Below, one piece after another: positions 1-8,980 of a DNA stretch of 41,356 nucleotides (within the stretch, counting starts at the first letter, position 1; each line of letters begins with the position of its first letter). The notes under the pieces are model-generated. The model saw only the letters and a list, made by a program, of their open reading frames with translations. It was not told the origin of the DNA and searched no databases. This DNA is from Hyphomicrobiales bacterium (lineage in GTDB: Bacteria; Pseudomonadota; Alphaproteobacteria; Rhizobiales; Devosiaceae): the NCBI GenBank assembly GCA_026981645.1, contig JALSII010000058.1:1-41356 (forward strand), in the 5' to 3' direction. The translations under genes were made by a program, and so were the position numbers.

Positions 1-31
1 TCGAATGTGACTTGGTTGAAATTTCTGTGAT

Positions 32-1606
32 CTATTTCTTTCTCAACGGACCGGAGCCAAGCCCCGGAAGCGAGGGAAACTGAGGTTTGCCAAGATCGGG
101 CAAGCCGTTGTTTTTGGTCAGTTGGGCGAAATCTTCGGGTAGTTTTTCAGGCAGGGCCTTTTGCGCGCCTCCACTAGTGGAGCCGGGCAAAGCCGAGGGG
201 TCGATGCCCATTTGCCGGGCCATTCTTTCAAGTTCGACAGGGTCCATGTTGGCCATGTCGGGCATGGCACCACCGCTCATTCCGCCCGGCATTGAGCTCA
301 TGCCGCCGCCTTTTGACATTTTTTTCATCATAGAGGCCATCTGGCGGTGCTGTTTTATCAGCTTGTTGATCTGGGAGACCTCGGTACCCGCTCCGGCAGC
401 GATGCGCTTGCGGCGCGAGGCGTTGAGCAGTTCGGGGCGTTCGCGCTCCATGGTGGTCATGGAATTGATGATCGCGACCTGGCGGTCGAAGACCTTTTCA
501 TCAATATTTGCCTTGCCAAGGGCTTTTTTCATCTGGCCCATGCCCGGCATCAGGCCCATGATGGCGCCCATGCCGCCCATTTTTTTCATCTGCAACAGTT
601 GATTGCGCAAGTCATTGAGGTCAAAGACGCCTTTTTTGAGCTTTTTGGCCATTTTGGCGGCGTCATCGGCGGAGACGGTTTCCGCGGCTTTTTCAACCAG
701 CGAAACAATGTCGCCCATGCCTAAAATGCGGTCGGCGATGCGACTTGGGTGGAAATCTTCCAGCCCGTCCATTTTTTCGCTGGTGCCGATAAGTTTTATG
801 GGCTTGGCGGTGGCCGCGCGCATGGAAAGGGCTGCGCCTCCACGCCCGTCACCATCCATTCTTGTAAGCACGGTGCCAGTAATGGAAACACTTTCATCAA
901 ACGAGCGCGCCAGATTTACCGCATCCTGCCCGGTCAGCGCATCAACCACCAGCAACACCTCATGGGGGTTGGTAGCAGACTTGATGTCGGCGGTTTCCGC
1001 CATCAATTCTTCGTCGATATGGGTGCGCCCGGCGGTATCCAGAATGAACACGTCATAGCCGCCGCGTTTTGCTTCATCGGTAGCGCGCTTGGCGATTTGA
1101 ACCGGGCTTTCCCCTGAAACAATGGCCAGGGTATCGACCCCGATCTGTTCACCCAGCACCTTGAGCTGCTCCATGGCGGCGGGGCGGCGTGTGTCGAGCG
1201 AGGCCAGCAGGACTTTCTTGTTTTCACGTTTCTTCAGGCGCAGGGCGATTTTTGCCGAAGTGGTTGTTTTGCCTGAGCCCTGCAGGCCAACCATCAGGAT
1301 GGGTACCGGGGGGGCGGCGCGCAGGTCGATAGGGACGGCCTCATCGCCCAGAACCCTGACCAGTTCGTCGTTGACGATCTTGATGACCTGCTGGCCCGGG
1401 GTAATGGAGCGGGTGACTTCGGAGCCGGTGGCCCGCGCGCTTACCTGCTCAACAAAAGCCCGCACAACTTCCAGGGATACGTCAGCTTCAATCAGTGCGC
1501 GGCGCACTTCGCGCAGAGCGGCTTTAACATCCGCTTCGCTCAGGGCGCCGCGGCCGGTCAGGCCCTTGAATATGTTACCCAGACGATCGCTGAGAGTATC
1601 GAACAT
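32..1606 (-). CDS. ffh: Signal recognition particle protein Ffh (SRP54)
   Basis: Ffh is the SRP GTPase. It binds signal sequences and 4.5S RNA and delivers ribosomes to FtsY at the inner membrane. The 524-residue protein has the N domain, then a G domain with P-loop GLQGSGKTTT (about 107-116), DTAGR (190-194) and TRMDGDGRGG (248-257, where TKLDGDARGG is usual). The methionine-rich M domain with MGAIMGLMPGMGQMKK follows, then a Gly/Met/Pro-rich tail. The reading frame is open about 130 nt further upstream, but the conserved N-terminus begins MFDTLSDRLG, so I start at the ATG at 1604-1606, with AAAGAGA upstream as a weak ribosome site. It is divergent from the aminopeptidase gene, and its receptor FtsY lies 4 kb away. 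Identification is secure. Confidence 0.97.
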   Translation of the reverse strand: MFDTLSDRLGNIFKGLTGRGALSEADVKAALREVRRALIEADVSLEVVRAFVEQVSARATGSEVTRSITPGQQVIKIVNDELVRVLGDEAVPIDLRAAPPVPILMVGLQGSGKTTTSAKIALRLKKRENKKVLLASLDTRRPAAMEQLKVLGEQIGVDTLAIVSGESPVQIAKRATDEAKRGGYDVFILDTAGRTHIDEELMAETADIKSATNPHEVLLVVDALTGQDAVNLARSFDESVSITGTVLTRMDGDGRGGAALSMRAATAKPIKLIGTSEKMDGLEDFHPSRIADRILGMGDIVSLVEKAAETVSADDAAKMAKKLKKGVFDLNDLRNQLLQMKKMGGMGAIMGLMPGMGQMKKALGKANIDEKVFDRQVAIINSMTTMERERPELLNASRRKRIAAGAGTEVSQINKLIKQHRQMASMMKKMSKGGGMSSMPGGMSGGAMPDMANMDPVELERMARQMGIDPSALPGSTSGGAQKALPEKLPEDFAQLTKNNGLPDLGKPQFPSLPGLGSGPLRKK

Positions 1607-1908
1607 GTTCTGTCTCTTTATCCCGTTAAGTGAAAAAGTACTGTATTGCCCATATATGGGAAGAAAACCCCCAAAACCAAAGGCACACCCACGGGCGCAA
1701 CGCGCTGGTGGATGTTGACCGTATGCCTCGCCGGGCATACCAGTTACTCAAAATATAGCTCTTTTTCACGAGAGTGCGAGGCTTATAGGGGCAGGGAAGA
1801 GGGGGTGTCAATATTTACCTGATCCGAATTCTGTTTGCGGCCTCTGGCTTCGCCGGGCGATCAACGATAAAGCAGACTCTAATCCTGAGAAACTTACGGA
1901 TACATCTT
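1607..1908. promoter_or_regulatory. Divergent ffh / aminopeptidase intergenic region
   Basis: This 302-nt stretch must carry promoters for both flanking genes. Visible structure is a 12-bp palindrome CCCATATATGGG (1649-1660) and a 7-bp inverted repeat GTATGCC / GGCATAC (1721-1727 and 1734-1740). On the minus strand, TTTGGT followed about 18 nt later by ATATAT could be the ffh promoter, but neither box is close to consensus. No gene is seen here. The promoter reading is inference. Confidence 0.3.
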
Positions 1909-3144
1909 ATGACAAGTCCCATAGACCAGAATAAGCTCAAAAAACTCGCTGAAATCGCAGTTAAAGTGGGTCTGCGCCTTGAGGAGGGGCAGGATCTGGT
2001 GATGACCGCTCCCCTGGAAGCTGCGCCATTAGTCCGGCTGATTACTAAGGCTGCCTACAAAGCGGGGGGCGGGTTGGTCACCACGTTTTACGGGGACCCC
2101 GAAACCGTGCTGGCGCGCTACAAACATGCGCCGGACGCCAGTTTTGACAAGGCAGCGGACTGGTTGTTCGAAGGCATGGCCAAGGCCTTCGACAATAATG
2201 CGGCGCGTCTGGCAATTTCATCAGAAAATCCCATGCTTCTGGCCAATGAAGACCCGGAAAAAGTAGGGCGGATCAACAAGGCCATGTCCAAAGCCACCAC
2301 CCCGGTGCGCAAGCGTATTGTTGAGTTTGATGTCAACTGGAGTATTGTTTCCTATCCTGGTGCTGACTGGGCCAAACTGGTATTTCCCGATGACGGTGAA
2401 GAAGCGGCCATCAAAAAACTGGCGGAAGCGATTTTTGCCGCGTCCCGCGTTGATGTTGAGGATCCCATTACCGCCTGGAAAGAACATAATGCCAATCTGA
2501 GCCAGCGCTCAGCCTGGCTGAACAGGCAGAGTTTTACAGCCCTGAACTTTTCCGGTCCGGGTACCGATCTCACGGTCGGGTTGGCGGAGGGTCATGTATG
2601 GATGGGTGGAGAGGCTGCAGCCAAAAATGGTATTACCTGCAATCCCAACATTCCCACCGAAGAGGTATTCACAACCCCTCATGCCCTGCAAGTGGATGGC
2701 CACGTCATTTCAACCAAGCCTCTTTCTCATCACGGTACGTTGATAGAAGATATTTCGGTAAAATTTGAGGGCGGGCGCATTGTTGAAGCCAGGGCGGGCA
2801 AGGGCGAGGATGTGTTTCTTAAGCTTCTTGATACCGATGAGGGTGCGCGCCGCCTCGGCGAGGTGGCACTGGTGCCCCATTCCTCGCCCATATCTCAATC
2901 GGGCATCTTGTTCTTCAATACTTTGTTTGACGAAAACGCTGCCTGCCATATTGCACTGGGGCAGTGTTATTCAAAATGTTTTGAAGACTCTGAAACAATT
3001 ACGCCTGAGCAGGTGAAGGAGCAGGGTGGCAATTCCAGCCAGATTCATGTGGACTGGATGATCGGGTCCGATAAAATAGATATAGACGGGATCACGAAAG
3101 ACAGAAGCCGGGTGCCGGTATTCCGCAGAGGGGAATGGGCGTAG
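1909..3144 (+). CDS. M29 family metallo-aminopeptidase
   Basis: This is a cytoplasmic metal-dependent aminopeptidase of family M29 (AmpS/PepS/AmpT type), which trims N-terminal residues from peptides. Its 411 residues match the family length, and the metal and catalytic residues are in place: E251/E252 in the NIPTEEVFTTP motif, E318 in GEVALVPHSSPIS, H347 and Y354 in the HIALGQCY segment, and H380 and D382 in IHVDWMIGS. The start is the ATG at 1909, with ACGGA about 11 nt upstream. It lies just ahead of the dapF cluster, separated by a 177-nt gap that holds a repeat copy. The physiological substrate cannot be told from sequence. Confidence 0.93.
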   Translation: MTSPIDQNKLKKLAEIAVKVGLRLEEGQDLVMTAPLEAAPLVRLITKAAYKAGGGLVTTFYGDPETVLARYKHAPDASFDKAADWLFEGMAKAFDNNAARLAISSENPMLLANEDPEKVGRINKAMSKATTPVRKRIVEFDVNWSIVSYPGADWAKLVFPDDGEEAAIKKLAEAIFAASRVDVEDPITAWKEHNANLSQRSAWLNRQSFTALNFSGPGTDLTVGLAEGHVWMGGEAAAKNGITCNPNIPTEEVFTTPHALQVDGHVISTKPLSHHGTLIEDISVKFEGGRIVEARAGKGEDVFLKLLDTDEGARRLGEVALVPHSSPISQSGILFFNTLFDENAACHIALGQCYSKCFEDSETITPEQVKEQGGNSSQIHVDWMIGSDKIDIDGITKDRSRVPVFRRGEWA

Positions 3145-3188
3145 TTTTTGCATCGGGAAAGGGTTAAGGCGTGGGTGTGCTGCTTTGC

Positions 3189-3211
3189 CCTTTGACAAAA
3201 TCAGGATGAGG
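3189..3211 (+). repeat. Diverged copy of the 23-nt CCTTCGACA...TCAGGATGAGG repeat
   Basis: These 23 nt match the repeat unit at 37846-37868 at 19 of 23 positions by eye. The block TCAGGATGAGG is identical, and the four differences lie in the CGACAGGC part. It sits between the aminopeptidase gene and dapF. The unit resembles a short palindromic repeat motif common in alphaproteobacterial intergenic regions. Confidence 0.4.
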
Positions 3212-3321
3212 GCTGGCACATCCCATGCGTCCTCGCGATGAGTCTGCCGAATCATGAAGGCCAAACTCCCTTCTGGAAATCCGTCCCGTTGTGCGCCATA
3301 TAGGGCTGAAGGTCTCAACGG

Positions 3322-4194
3322 GTGCGCCGCATAATGTCTGATGATATCAGCTATCTGAAGATGAACGGTCTGGGCAATGATTTTGTCATACTGGACGGTC
3401 GTGAAACTCCGGTAGTGCTGGATGAAGACCGCGTGCGCTGGGTTGCCGACCGTGAACAGGGTATTGGCTGCGATCAGCTCATAGTGATGGAAAAGCCTTC
3501 GGTGGAAGGTGCCGATGTGTCTATGCGCATTTTTAATAGTGATGGGGGCGAAGTTGCGGCCTGCGGCAATGCCACGCGCTGTGTTGCTGGTGTTGTTGCC
3601 AGGGAAAGCGGGTGCGCTGAAATCGTGATTCAGACCGGCGCAGGGCTGCTTGCGAGCCGGGTTGATGGTCAACGGGCCAGCGTGGATATGGGAAGGCCAA
3701 TGTTTGACTGGCAGGATATTCCGCTCAGCGAAGAGTTTGGCGATACGCGCGGCATTGAATTGCAGATCGGGCCCATTGATGCGCCGGTGCTGCATACCCC
3801 TTCCGTGGTCAATGTGGGCAATCCCCATGCCATTTTCTGGGTCAACAATGACCCTGATGACTACGAACTGGAGCGATTCGGGCCGTTACTTGAAAACCAC
3901 CCGGTTTTCCCTCAGCGGGCCAACATTTCCCTGGCCCAGGTTCTTGCGCCTGAAGAAATCCGGGTTCGGGTGTGGGAGCGGGGGGTGGGCCTGACAAAAG
4001 CCTGTGGAACGGCAGCTTGCGCGGTTGGCGTTGCCGGTGCGCGAAAGGGGATCAGCGCCAGAAAAGTTGCAATTCATCTGCCCGGTGGCACGCTGGATAT
4101 CGAGTGGTGTGAGGAAGATGATCAGATCATCATGTGCGGGCCGTGGGAGTTGGAAGGGAAGGGTGTTTTGCCCTTTAATCTGGTGGGGGATTGA
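3322..4194 (+). CDS. dapF: Diaminopimelate epimerase
   Basis: DapF converts LL- to meso-diaminopimelate for lysine and peptidoglycan synthesis, using two cysteines as acid and base. Both are present: one in EVAACGNATRC and one in TKACGTAACAVG (C77 and C224 if numbered from the internal ATG). The N-terminal signature KMNGLGNDFVILD is clear. Two starts are possible. GTG at 3322 has GAAGG at 3308-3312, 9 nt upstream. ATG at 3334 gives the more usual N-terminus (MSDDISYLK) but its Shine-Dalgarno is 21 nt away. I give the longer form. The stop at 4194 is 8 nt before the mtaB start, so the two genes probably share a transcript. Confidence 0.96.
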   Translation: MRRIMSDDISYLKMNGLGNDFVILDGRETPVVLDEDRVRWVADREQGIGCDQLIVMEKPSVEGADVSMRIFNSDGGEVAACGNATRCVAGVVARESGCAEIVIQTGAGLLASRVDGQRASVDMGRPMFDWQDIPLSEEFGDTRGIELQIGPIDAPVLHTPSVVNVGNPHAIFWVNNDPDDYELERFGPLLENHPVFPQRANISLAQVLAPEEIRVRVWERGVGLTKACGTAACAVGVAGARKGISARKVAIHLPGGTLDIEWCEEDDQIIMCGPWELEGKGVLPFNLVGD

Positions 4195-4202
4195 AGCGCA
4201 AA

Positions 4203-5474
4203 ATGAGCCAGGTGCCACAAACCCTTACCTTCGGCTGCCGCCTGAATGCCTATGAATCCGAGGTGATGCGCAAACTTGCCAAAAAAGCCGAAGTGGGCGA
4301 TGTGCTGATTGTCAATTCCTGTGCAGTGACCAGTGAAGCGGTGCGTCAGGCCCGCCAAGCCATCCGCAAAGCAAAACGTGCTCATCCCGAGCGCAAAATA
4401 GTTGTGACCGGTTGCGCGGCGCAGACCGAAGCTGAGACCTTTGGAGGGATGGAGGAGGTTGATCTGGTTATCGGCAACCATGAAAAACTGCAGGCTGAAA
4501 CCTATGAGAAACTAACCTTTGACTTGCCGCCCGAGCAGAAAGTTCACGTCAACGACATCATGTCGGTACGTGAAACCGCCAACCACCTCATCGAGGGTCT
4601 GGACGGGAGGGCGCGCGCTTTTGTGCAGGTGCAGAACGGCTGCGACCATCGCTGTACGTTCTGTATCATTCCCTTCGGGCGCGGCCCTTCGCGTTCCGTG
4701 CCCATGGGCTTGGTGGTTGAACAGATCAAAAAACTCGTGGGCAACGGTTACAAAGAAGTGGTGCTGACCGGGGTTGATATCACTTCTTATGGCGCTGATC
4801 TGCCCGGCGCACCCAGTTTTGGCGTGCTTGTGTTGAAAATTTTGCGGCACGTGCCCGACCTTGAGCGCTTGCGAATTTCTTCCATTGATTCCATCGAGGC
4901 GGATGCGGCATTGTTTGAAGCGTTCGCGGCGCCGTGTCTGATGCCCCATATGCACCTCTCCCTGCAGTCGGGGAGCAATATGATCCTGAAGCGCATGAAA
5001 CGAAGGCATTTGCGTGAGGATACTTTGTCATTCGTTGCCAAAGCACGCGCCATTCGTCCCGATATGGTGTTTGGTGCCGATATCATTGCCGGGTTCCCCA
5101 CTGAAACCGAGGAAATGTTTGCCAGCTCGCTTAGTATCATTGATGAGGCCGACCTGATTTACACCCATATTTTCCCCTATTCGAGGCGCAAGGGCACCCC
5201 GGCGGCGCGTATTCCCAATCAGGTGCCAAAGCGTTTTATCAAGGAAAGGGCGGCGCTGTTGCGTAAAGCGGGCGCGCGGCGGCTTAAAAAACACATGGCA
5301 AGTCGTCTTAACAAATCAGAGCGGGTGCTCATTGAGCATGAAGGCATGGGCCGGACCGAGCAGTTTTTGCCCGTCAGGCTGACAGGAGCCAAAACGGGTC
5401 AGGTTATTTCAGTGCAAATCGGTGGGGTGGAATCCGAGATGCTTGTGGGTGCAATGCAGGGGACAGCGGTATGA
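4203..5474 (+). CDS. mtaB: tRNA N6-threonylcarbamoyladenosine (t6A37) methylthiotransferase MtaB
   Basis: MtaB is a radical-SAM enzyme that converts t6A37 of ANN-decoding tRNAs to ms2t6A. The 423-residue protein has the N-terminal MTTase domain with its three cluster cysteines (C12 in FGCRLNAYESE, C40 in VNSCAVTSEA, C71 in VTGCAAQTE). The radical-SAM motif CDHRCTFC follows (C147, C151, C154), then a TRAM-like C-terminus near RLTGAKTGQVISV. The frame is open to a TTG at 4191, but the ATG at 4203 follows GGGGGA and gives the family N-terminus. It overlaps ftsY by 4 nt, which suggests translational coupling. I prefer MtaB to MiaB or RimO because of the GCRLNxxES signature. Confidence 0.94.
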   Translation: MSQVPQTLTFGCRLNAYESEVMRKLAKKAEVGDVLIVNSCAVTSEAVRQARQAIRKAKRAHPERKIVVTGCAAQTEAETFGGMEEVDLVIGNHEKLQAETYEKLTFDLPPEQKVHVNDIMSVRETANHLIEGLDGRARAFVQVQNGCDHRCTFCIIPFGRGPSRSVPMGLVVEQIKKLVGNGYKEVVLTGVDITSYGADLPGAPSFGVLVLKILRHVPDLERLRISSIDSIEADAALFEAFAAPCLMPHMHLSLQSGSNMILKRMKRRHLREDTLSFVAKARAIRPDMVFGADIIAGFPTETEEMFASSLSIIDEADLIYTHIFPYSRRKGTPAARIPNQVPKRFIKERAALLRKAGARRLKKHMASRLNKSERVLIEHEGMGRTEQFLPVRLTGAKTGQVISVQIGGVESEMLVGAMQGTAV

Positions 5475-6817
5475 GTGAAAAAAAACCGGGATTGTTTGGA
5501 CGGCTGTTCGGCAGGGGTAAAACACAAGAGACCAAGTCCGGGGAAGTTAAAAAGAGTGTAAAATCGCCCCCGGATGAGGTTCGGCATGAAGAGGCCGGTA
5601 TCGATATCCATCCGGAGGCCGGTCCGCCGGAAACCACGCCGGAGTGGGTTGAAAAACCGGAGCACAGCCGACCTGATCCTGCTCCCACGGTAATCACGCC
5701 GGAGGCGCCGGAGGGGGAAGAGCATCCCCACCTCTCACCCGCACCGCCGGAGGCGACTTTTGATCCGGTATTGCCAGAGGCGGGGCCGGCGCAGGAACCC
5801 GAGCCAGAACCCGCGGTTGAAACCGGAACAGGCGAAGGGGGGGGAGCTAAAACCCCAAGCCAAAAACGAAACTGGCTGGCGCGGCTGGCATCAGGTCTTA
5901 AACGCACCTCTGATCAGCTCAGCGATAATATCGGAGCGGTTTTTACCAAACGCAAACTCGATGCGGAAACGCTTGAGGAACTCGAGGATGTGCTCATTCA
6001 GGCTGATCTGGGTGTTGACGTGGCCATGAGCATAACAGAGGCACTGGCCAAAGACCGGTTTGACAAGGAAATTTCAACTGATGATGTGCGCGCCGTACTG
6101 GCCGTCGAAGTGCAAAAAGTGCTCGAACCGGTGGCGCGGTCCTTCAAACCTGATGCAATTAACAAGCCGTTTGTCATTCTGATGGTGGGGGTCAACGGCT
6201 CAGGCAAAACAACCACTATTGGCAAGCTGGCGCAAAAATTCTCCCGTGAGGGGAAAAAGTTGATGCTGGCGGCAGGGGATACGTTTCGCGCTGCGGCCAT
6301 TGAACAACTTGAAATCTGGGGAAAGCGCACCGGGGCACCAGTGGTCACGCGGCCTGCGGGTTCGGATGCCTCGGGGCTGGCCTTTGATGCGGTCACGCAG
6401 GCAAAGTCCGAAAAAAGCGATGTACTGATAATTGACACCGCGGGGCGACTGCAAAACCGTGATGAGCTTATGGCCGAGCTGGAAAAGATCATTCGTGTCA
6501 TCAAAAAGGTGGATGAGGATGCACCCCATGCCGTATTATTGACGCTTGATGCAACCACCGGGCAGAACGCTTTGCAACAGGTGGAAATATTTGGCAAACG
6601 TGCCGGGGTTACCGGTCTTGTCATGACCAAGCTTGACGGCACGGCGCGGGGCGGCATTCTGGTGGCTATTGCCAAAAAGCATGCACTTCCGGTGTATTTT
6701 ATCGGCGTTGGTGAAGGGGTGGATGATCTGGAACCGTTTACGGCTGCTGATTTTGCCGCCGCCATTGCGGGGACCAGTCCGGCACACAACAACAATAAAG
6801 GCAAAGATCAGGCATGA
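5471..6817 (+). CDS. ftsY: SRP receptor GTPase FtsY
   Basis: FtsY is the membrane-associated SRP receptor that pairs with Ffh to dock ribosomes at SecYEG. The first 130 or so residues are acidic and Pro/Glu-rich, the variable A region, with a basic start ([17 protein letters not shown]) that could touch lipid. The N domain begins near [17 protein letters not shown]. The G domain has [14 protein letters not shown] (240-253), DTFRAAA, DTAGR (322-326) and [10 protein letters not shown] (386-395). The ATG overlaps the mtaB stop by 4 nt, and the stop overlaps yciB by 4 nt. Its partner gene ffh lies about 4 kb upstream on the other strand. Confidence 0.97.
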   Translation: MSEKKPGLFGRLFGRGKTQETKSGEVKKSVKSPPDEVRHEEAGIDIHPEAGPPETTPEWVEKPEHSRPDPAPTVITPEAPEGEEHPHLSPAPPEATFDPVLPEAGPAQEPEPEPAVETGTGEGGGAKTPSQKRNWLARLASGLKRTSDQLSDNIGAVFTKRKLDAETLEELEDVLIQADLGVDVAMSITEALAKDRFDKEISTDDVRAVLAVEVQKVLEPVARSFKPDAINKPFVILMVGVNGSGKTTTIGKLAQKFSREGKKLMLAAGDTFRAAAIEQLEIWGKRTGAPVVTRPAGSDASGLAFDAVTQAKSEKSDVLIIDTAGRLQNRDELMAELEKIIRVIKKVDEDAPHAVLLTLDATTGQNALQQVEIFGKRAGVTGLVMTKLDGTARGGILVAIAKKHALPVYFIGVGEGVDDLEPFTAADFAAAIAGTSPAHNNNKGKDQA

Positions 6818-7413
6818 GTGACAACAAAAAAGAAGCAGAGGAAGTCAACTGGGACGAGGTCAAGCCCCAGCTGCTCAAGCTGGCGCTGGAGCTGGGGCCG
6901 CTGGTGATATTTTTCGTGGTCAATGCGCGGACTGATATTTTTGTCGCTACCGCCTGGTTCATGGGAGCAATGGTGATTTCACTCTCCCTGTCCTGGTTGC
7001 TTTTGAAGCGCATTGCGGTGATGCCGCTGGTTACCGGGGTTGTGGTTCTGGTCTTTGGCGGGCTGACGCTTTATCTGCAGGACGATACGTTCATTAAAAT
7101 GAAGCCGACAATCGTTAATGTCATGTTCGGGACCGTACTGCTGGGTGGCCTGGTTTTTGGGCATTCCCTGCTCAGACATGTGTTTGGCGAAGTCTACAAG
7201 TTACAGGAAAAGGGCTGGTCTGTTCTCACTCTGCGCTGGGGCGTGTTCTTTTTTGTACTTGCGCTGCTCAATGAAGTGGTCTGGCGTAATTTTTCTACCG
7301 ACTTCTGGGTGTCGTTCAAGGTCTGGGGCATCATGCCGCTGACCATCATATTTTCACTGCTGCAGATGAAGCTGCTCAGCCAGTATGCGCCTCAGGAAGA
7401 GGCAGCGGAATAA
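6814..7413 (+). CDS. yciB: Inner-membrane septation protein YciB (IspZ / septation protein A)
   Basis: This 199-residue, very hydrophobic protein has about five membrane segments and fits YciB/IspZ, an inner-membrane protein linked to envelope synthesis and cell division. The family landmarks [13 protein letters not shown] near the N-terminus, [18 protein letters not shown] in the middle and [14 protein letters not shown](S/N)FKVWG near the C-terminus are all visible. The ATG overlaps the ftsY stop by 4 nt. It is the last gene of the plus-strand cluster and ends 4 nt from the converging ccmG gene. Biochemical function in this family is not well defined. Confidence 0.92.
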   Translation: MSDNKKEAEEVNWDEVKPQLLKLALELGPLVIFFVVNARTDIFVATAWFMGAMVISLSLSWLLLKRIAVMPLVTGVVVLVFGGLTLYLQDDTFIKMKPTIVNVMFGTVLLGGLVFGHSLLRHVFGEVYKLQEKGWSVLTLRWGVFFFVLALLNEVVWRNFSTDFWVSFKVWGIMPLTIIFSLLQMKLLSQYAPQEEAAE

Positions 7414-7417
7414 GAGT

Positions 7418-8002
7418 TCAATTTGGTTGCGAAGTGCTTCTGGACCCGCTTTGTTTTGCCGCCTCGATTGCCGGAAGCAGGGAGCTTAGGTATGTTCTCT
7501 CAGACAGGGCGCCGATAAACTTGTAGGTGATGATGCCCTCAGCGTTGACAACAAAGGTTTCAGGAACACCGTAGACACCCCATTCAATGGATGCACGGCC
7601 GTTAAGGTCGGCACCTATGGCGTCATAGGGGTTGCCCAGTTCCCTGAGGAATGAGATGGCATTTTCAGCGGCGTCCTTCTGGTTGATGCCGACGAGGAAT
7701 AAATCGGGGTCTTCTTCAGCAAGTCTTGTGAGCAGCGGGTGCTCCTGCCGGCAGGGAACGCACCAGGAGGCCCAGACATTTACCACTGAGACTTTGCCCA
7801 CCAGGTCAGCGGTCGCAAACCCGGGAATATCACCAATTTCCTCTTCAATGCCTTCAATTGCGGGGAGCGAAAACTGGGGAATGGGTTTGTCAATCAGCAC
7901 AGAGGGCAAAAGGGAGCTGTCGCGATTTATCTGCGAAGCAAAAATTGCAATCATCGCCACCACAAACAGCAAGGGGACCGAGAGGAAAAGAGCGCGTTTC
8001 AC
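7418..8002 (-). CDS. ccmG: Periplasmic thiol:disulfide oxidoreductase CcmG (DsbE)
   Basis: CcmG is a membrane-anchored thioredoxin-like reductase that keeps apocytochrome c CXXCH thiols reduced for haem ligation. From the GTG at 8000-8002 the protein has 194 residues. Residues 5-22 form a signal-anchor helix, followed by the thioredoxin fold with active site WASWCVPCRQEHP (C81, C84) and the GVYGVPETFVV cis-proline segment. The GTG lies one nucleotide after the ccmD stop, with AGAAAAGAAG as ribosome site. The frame is open into ccmD, but that extension is only ccmD read in another frame. It is the last gene of the operon. Confidence 0.95.
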   Translation of the reverse strand: MKRALFLSVPLLFVVAMIAIFASQINRDSSLLPSVLIDKPIPQFSLPAIEGIEEEIGDIPGFATADLVGKVSVVNVWASWCVPCRQEHPLLTRLAEEDPDLFLVGINQKDAAENAISFLRELGNPYDAIGADLNGRASIEWGVYGVPETFVVNAEGIITYKFIGALSERTYLSSLLPAIEAAKQSGSRSTSQPN

Positions 8003-8003
8003 G

Positions 8004-8189
8004 TTATTCTTCTTTTCTGTTTGAGGTTGTTTCTGAGCGACGGTAAATTCCGCGCTTTTCAAGCTCTGCAAGACGCCTTTTTTGCTGATGCGAGCTGAGA
8101 GCTGTCCACAGGATAAGCGCCAGAATAACCAGCGCCGCCCCGAGATAGGAGCTGACAATAAAAACAGCGTGGGGGCCAAGGTCAATCAT
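8004..8189 (-). CDS. ccmD: Haem exporter protein CcmD
   Basis: CcmD is a small membrane protein that helps release holo-CcmE from the CcmABC haem-handling complex. The 61-residue product has the usual form: a short N-terminus (MIDLGPHAVFIVSSY), one membrane helix (LGAALVILALILWTAL) and a charged cytoplasmic tail (QQKRRLAELEKRG). The N-terminal Tyr that begins the helix region is typical of the family. Its ATG overlaps the ccmC stop by 4 nt, and its stop is one base before the ccmG GTG. Confidence 0.93.
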   Translation of the reverse strand: MIDLGPHAVFIVSSYLGAALVILALILWTALSSHQQKRRLAELEKRGIYRRSETTSNRKEE

Positions 8190-8980
8190 GAGGTGGTGCC
8201 GGAGGAGGTGCCATTACGGGCGCTCACATGGCGGCGCTCCAGGCTGTTGGCGCGGTGACGCAGGATTTCTGTGCGCATGCCCACCAGGTGCAGGGTAAAA
8301 AACAGCGCTGTAAAAGCAACCACCATGATCAGGAGCGGGGTATAAATTGACGCAGGCATGGAAAGTCCGTCGGCCTTGATAATGGAGGGTTGATGCAACG
8401 TGTTCCACCAGTCCACGGAAAACTTGATGATGGGGATGTTCAGGGCACCGACCAGAGTAAATATGGCAATGATGCGGGTGCCGCGCGCCTGTCCCTCAAA
8501 AGTGCGCCAGAGCGCAACAAGTCCCAGATACATCAGAAAAAGTACCAGGGTCGAGGTCATGCGTCCGTCCCATTCCCAGAAGGTGCCCCAGGTGGGGCGT
8601 CCCCACAAGGCACCGGTGAACAGGGCCACAGCGGTAAAGGCCGCACCAAGCGGGGCGGCGGCTTTCATGGACATGTCGGCCATGGGGTGGCGCCAGACCA
8701 GAGTGCCAATGGCAGAAACCGCCATCAGGGTATAAATCATCTGGCTGAGCCAGGCACTGGGCACATGAATATACATGATGCGCACGGTTTCTCCCATCTG
8801 ATAGTCGGGAGGCGAATTGAAAAACGAATACCACAGCCCGATGGTGAACAGAATGATGGTAAGTGCGGCCAGGGGCGCAATCCAGTTCCGGGACCAGGAA
8901 AGAAACACCCCGGGATGGGCGAGGCGGGAAAACCAGTTGGCGGGCAGGGAAGTATCGGTCATGGGGTTGGATTTATTCAT
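8186..8980 (-). CDS. ccmC: Haem exporter / holo-CcmE assembly protein CcmC
   Basis: CcmC presents haem to the chaperone CcmE in the periplasm. This 264-residue polytopic protein has six predicted membrane segments. Its tryptophan-rich WWD domain reads WGRPTWGTFWEWDGR (about 126-140), and conserved histidines lie in YIHVPSAW and WWNTLHQPS. I use the ATG at 8978-8980, which overlaps the end of ccmB by 8 nt. An internal ATG at 8962 (MTDTSLPANW) is also possible. Upstream the frame only re-reads ccmB. The gene overlaps ccmD by 4 nt. Confidence 0.95.
   Translation of the reverse strand: MNKSNPMTDTSLPANWFSRLAHPGVFLSWSRNWIAPLAALTIILFTIGLWYSFFNSPPDYQMGETVRIMYIHVPSAWLSQMIYTLMAVSAIGTLVWRHPMADMSMKAAAPLGAAFTAVALFTGALWGRPTWGTFWEWDGRMTSTLVLFLMYLGLVALWRTFEGQARGTRIIAIFTLVGALNIPIIKFSVDWWNTLHQPSIIKADGLSMPASIYTPLLIMVVAFTALFFTLHLVGMRTEILRHRANSLERRHVSARNGTSSGTTS

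Noticed and set aside
2971..3828. 285-codon minus-strand open frame across the aminopeptidase-dapF gap
   Set aside because: It is antisense to dapF and the end of the aminopeptidase gene, has no recognisable domain and reads as a low-complexity His/Pro/Arg shadow.
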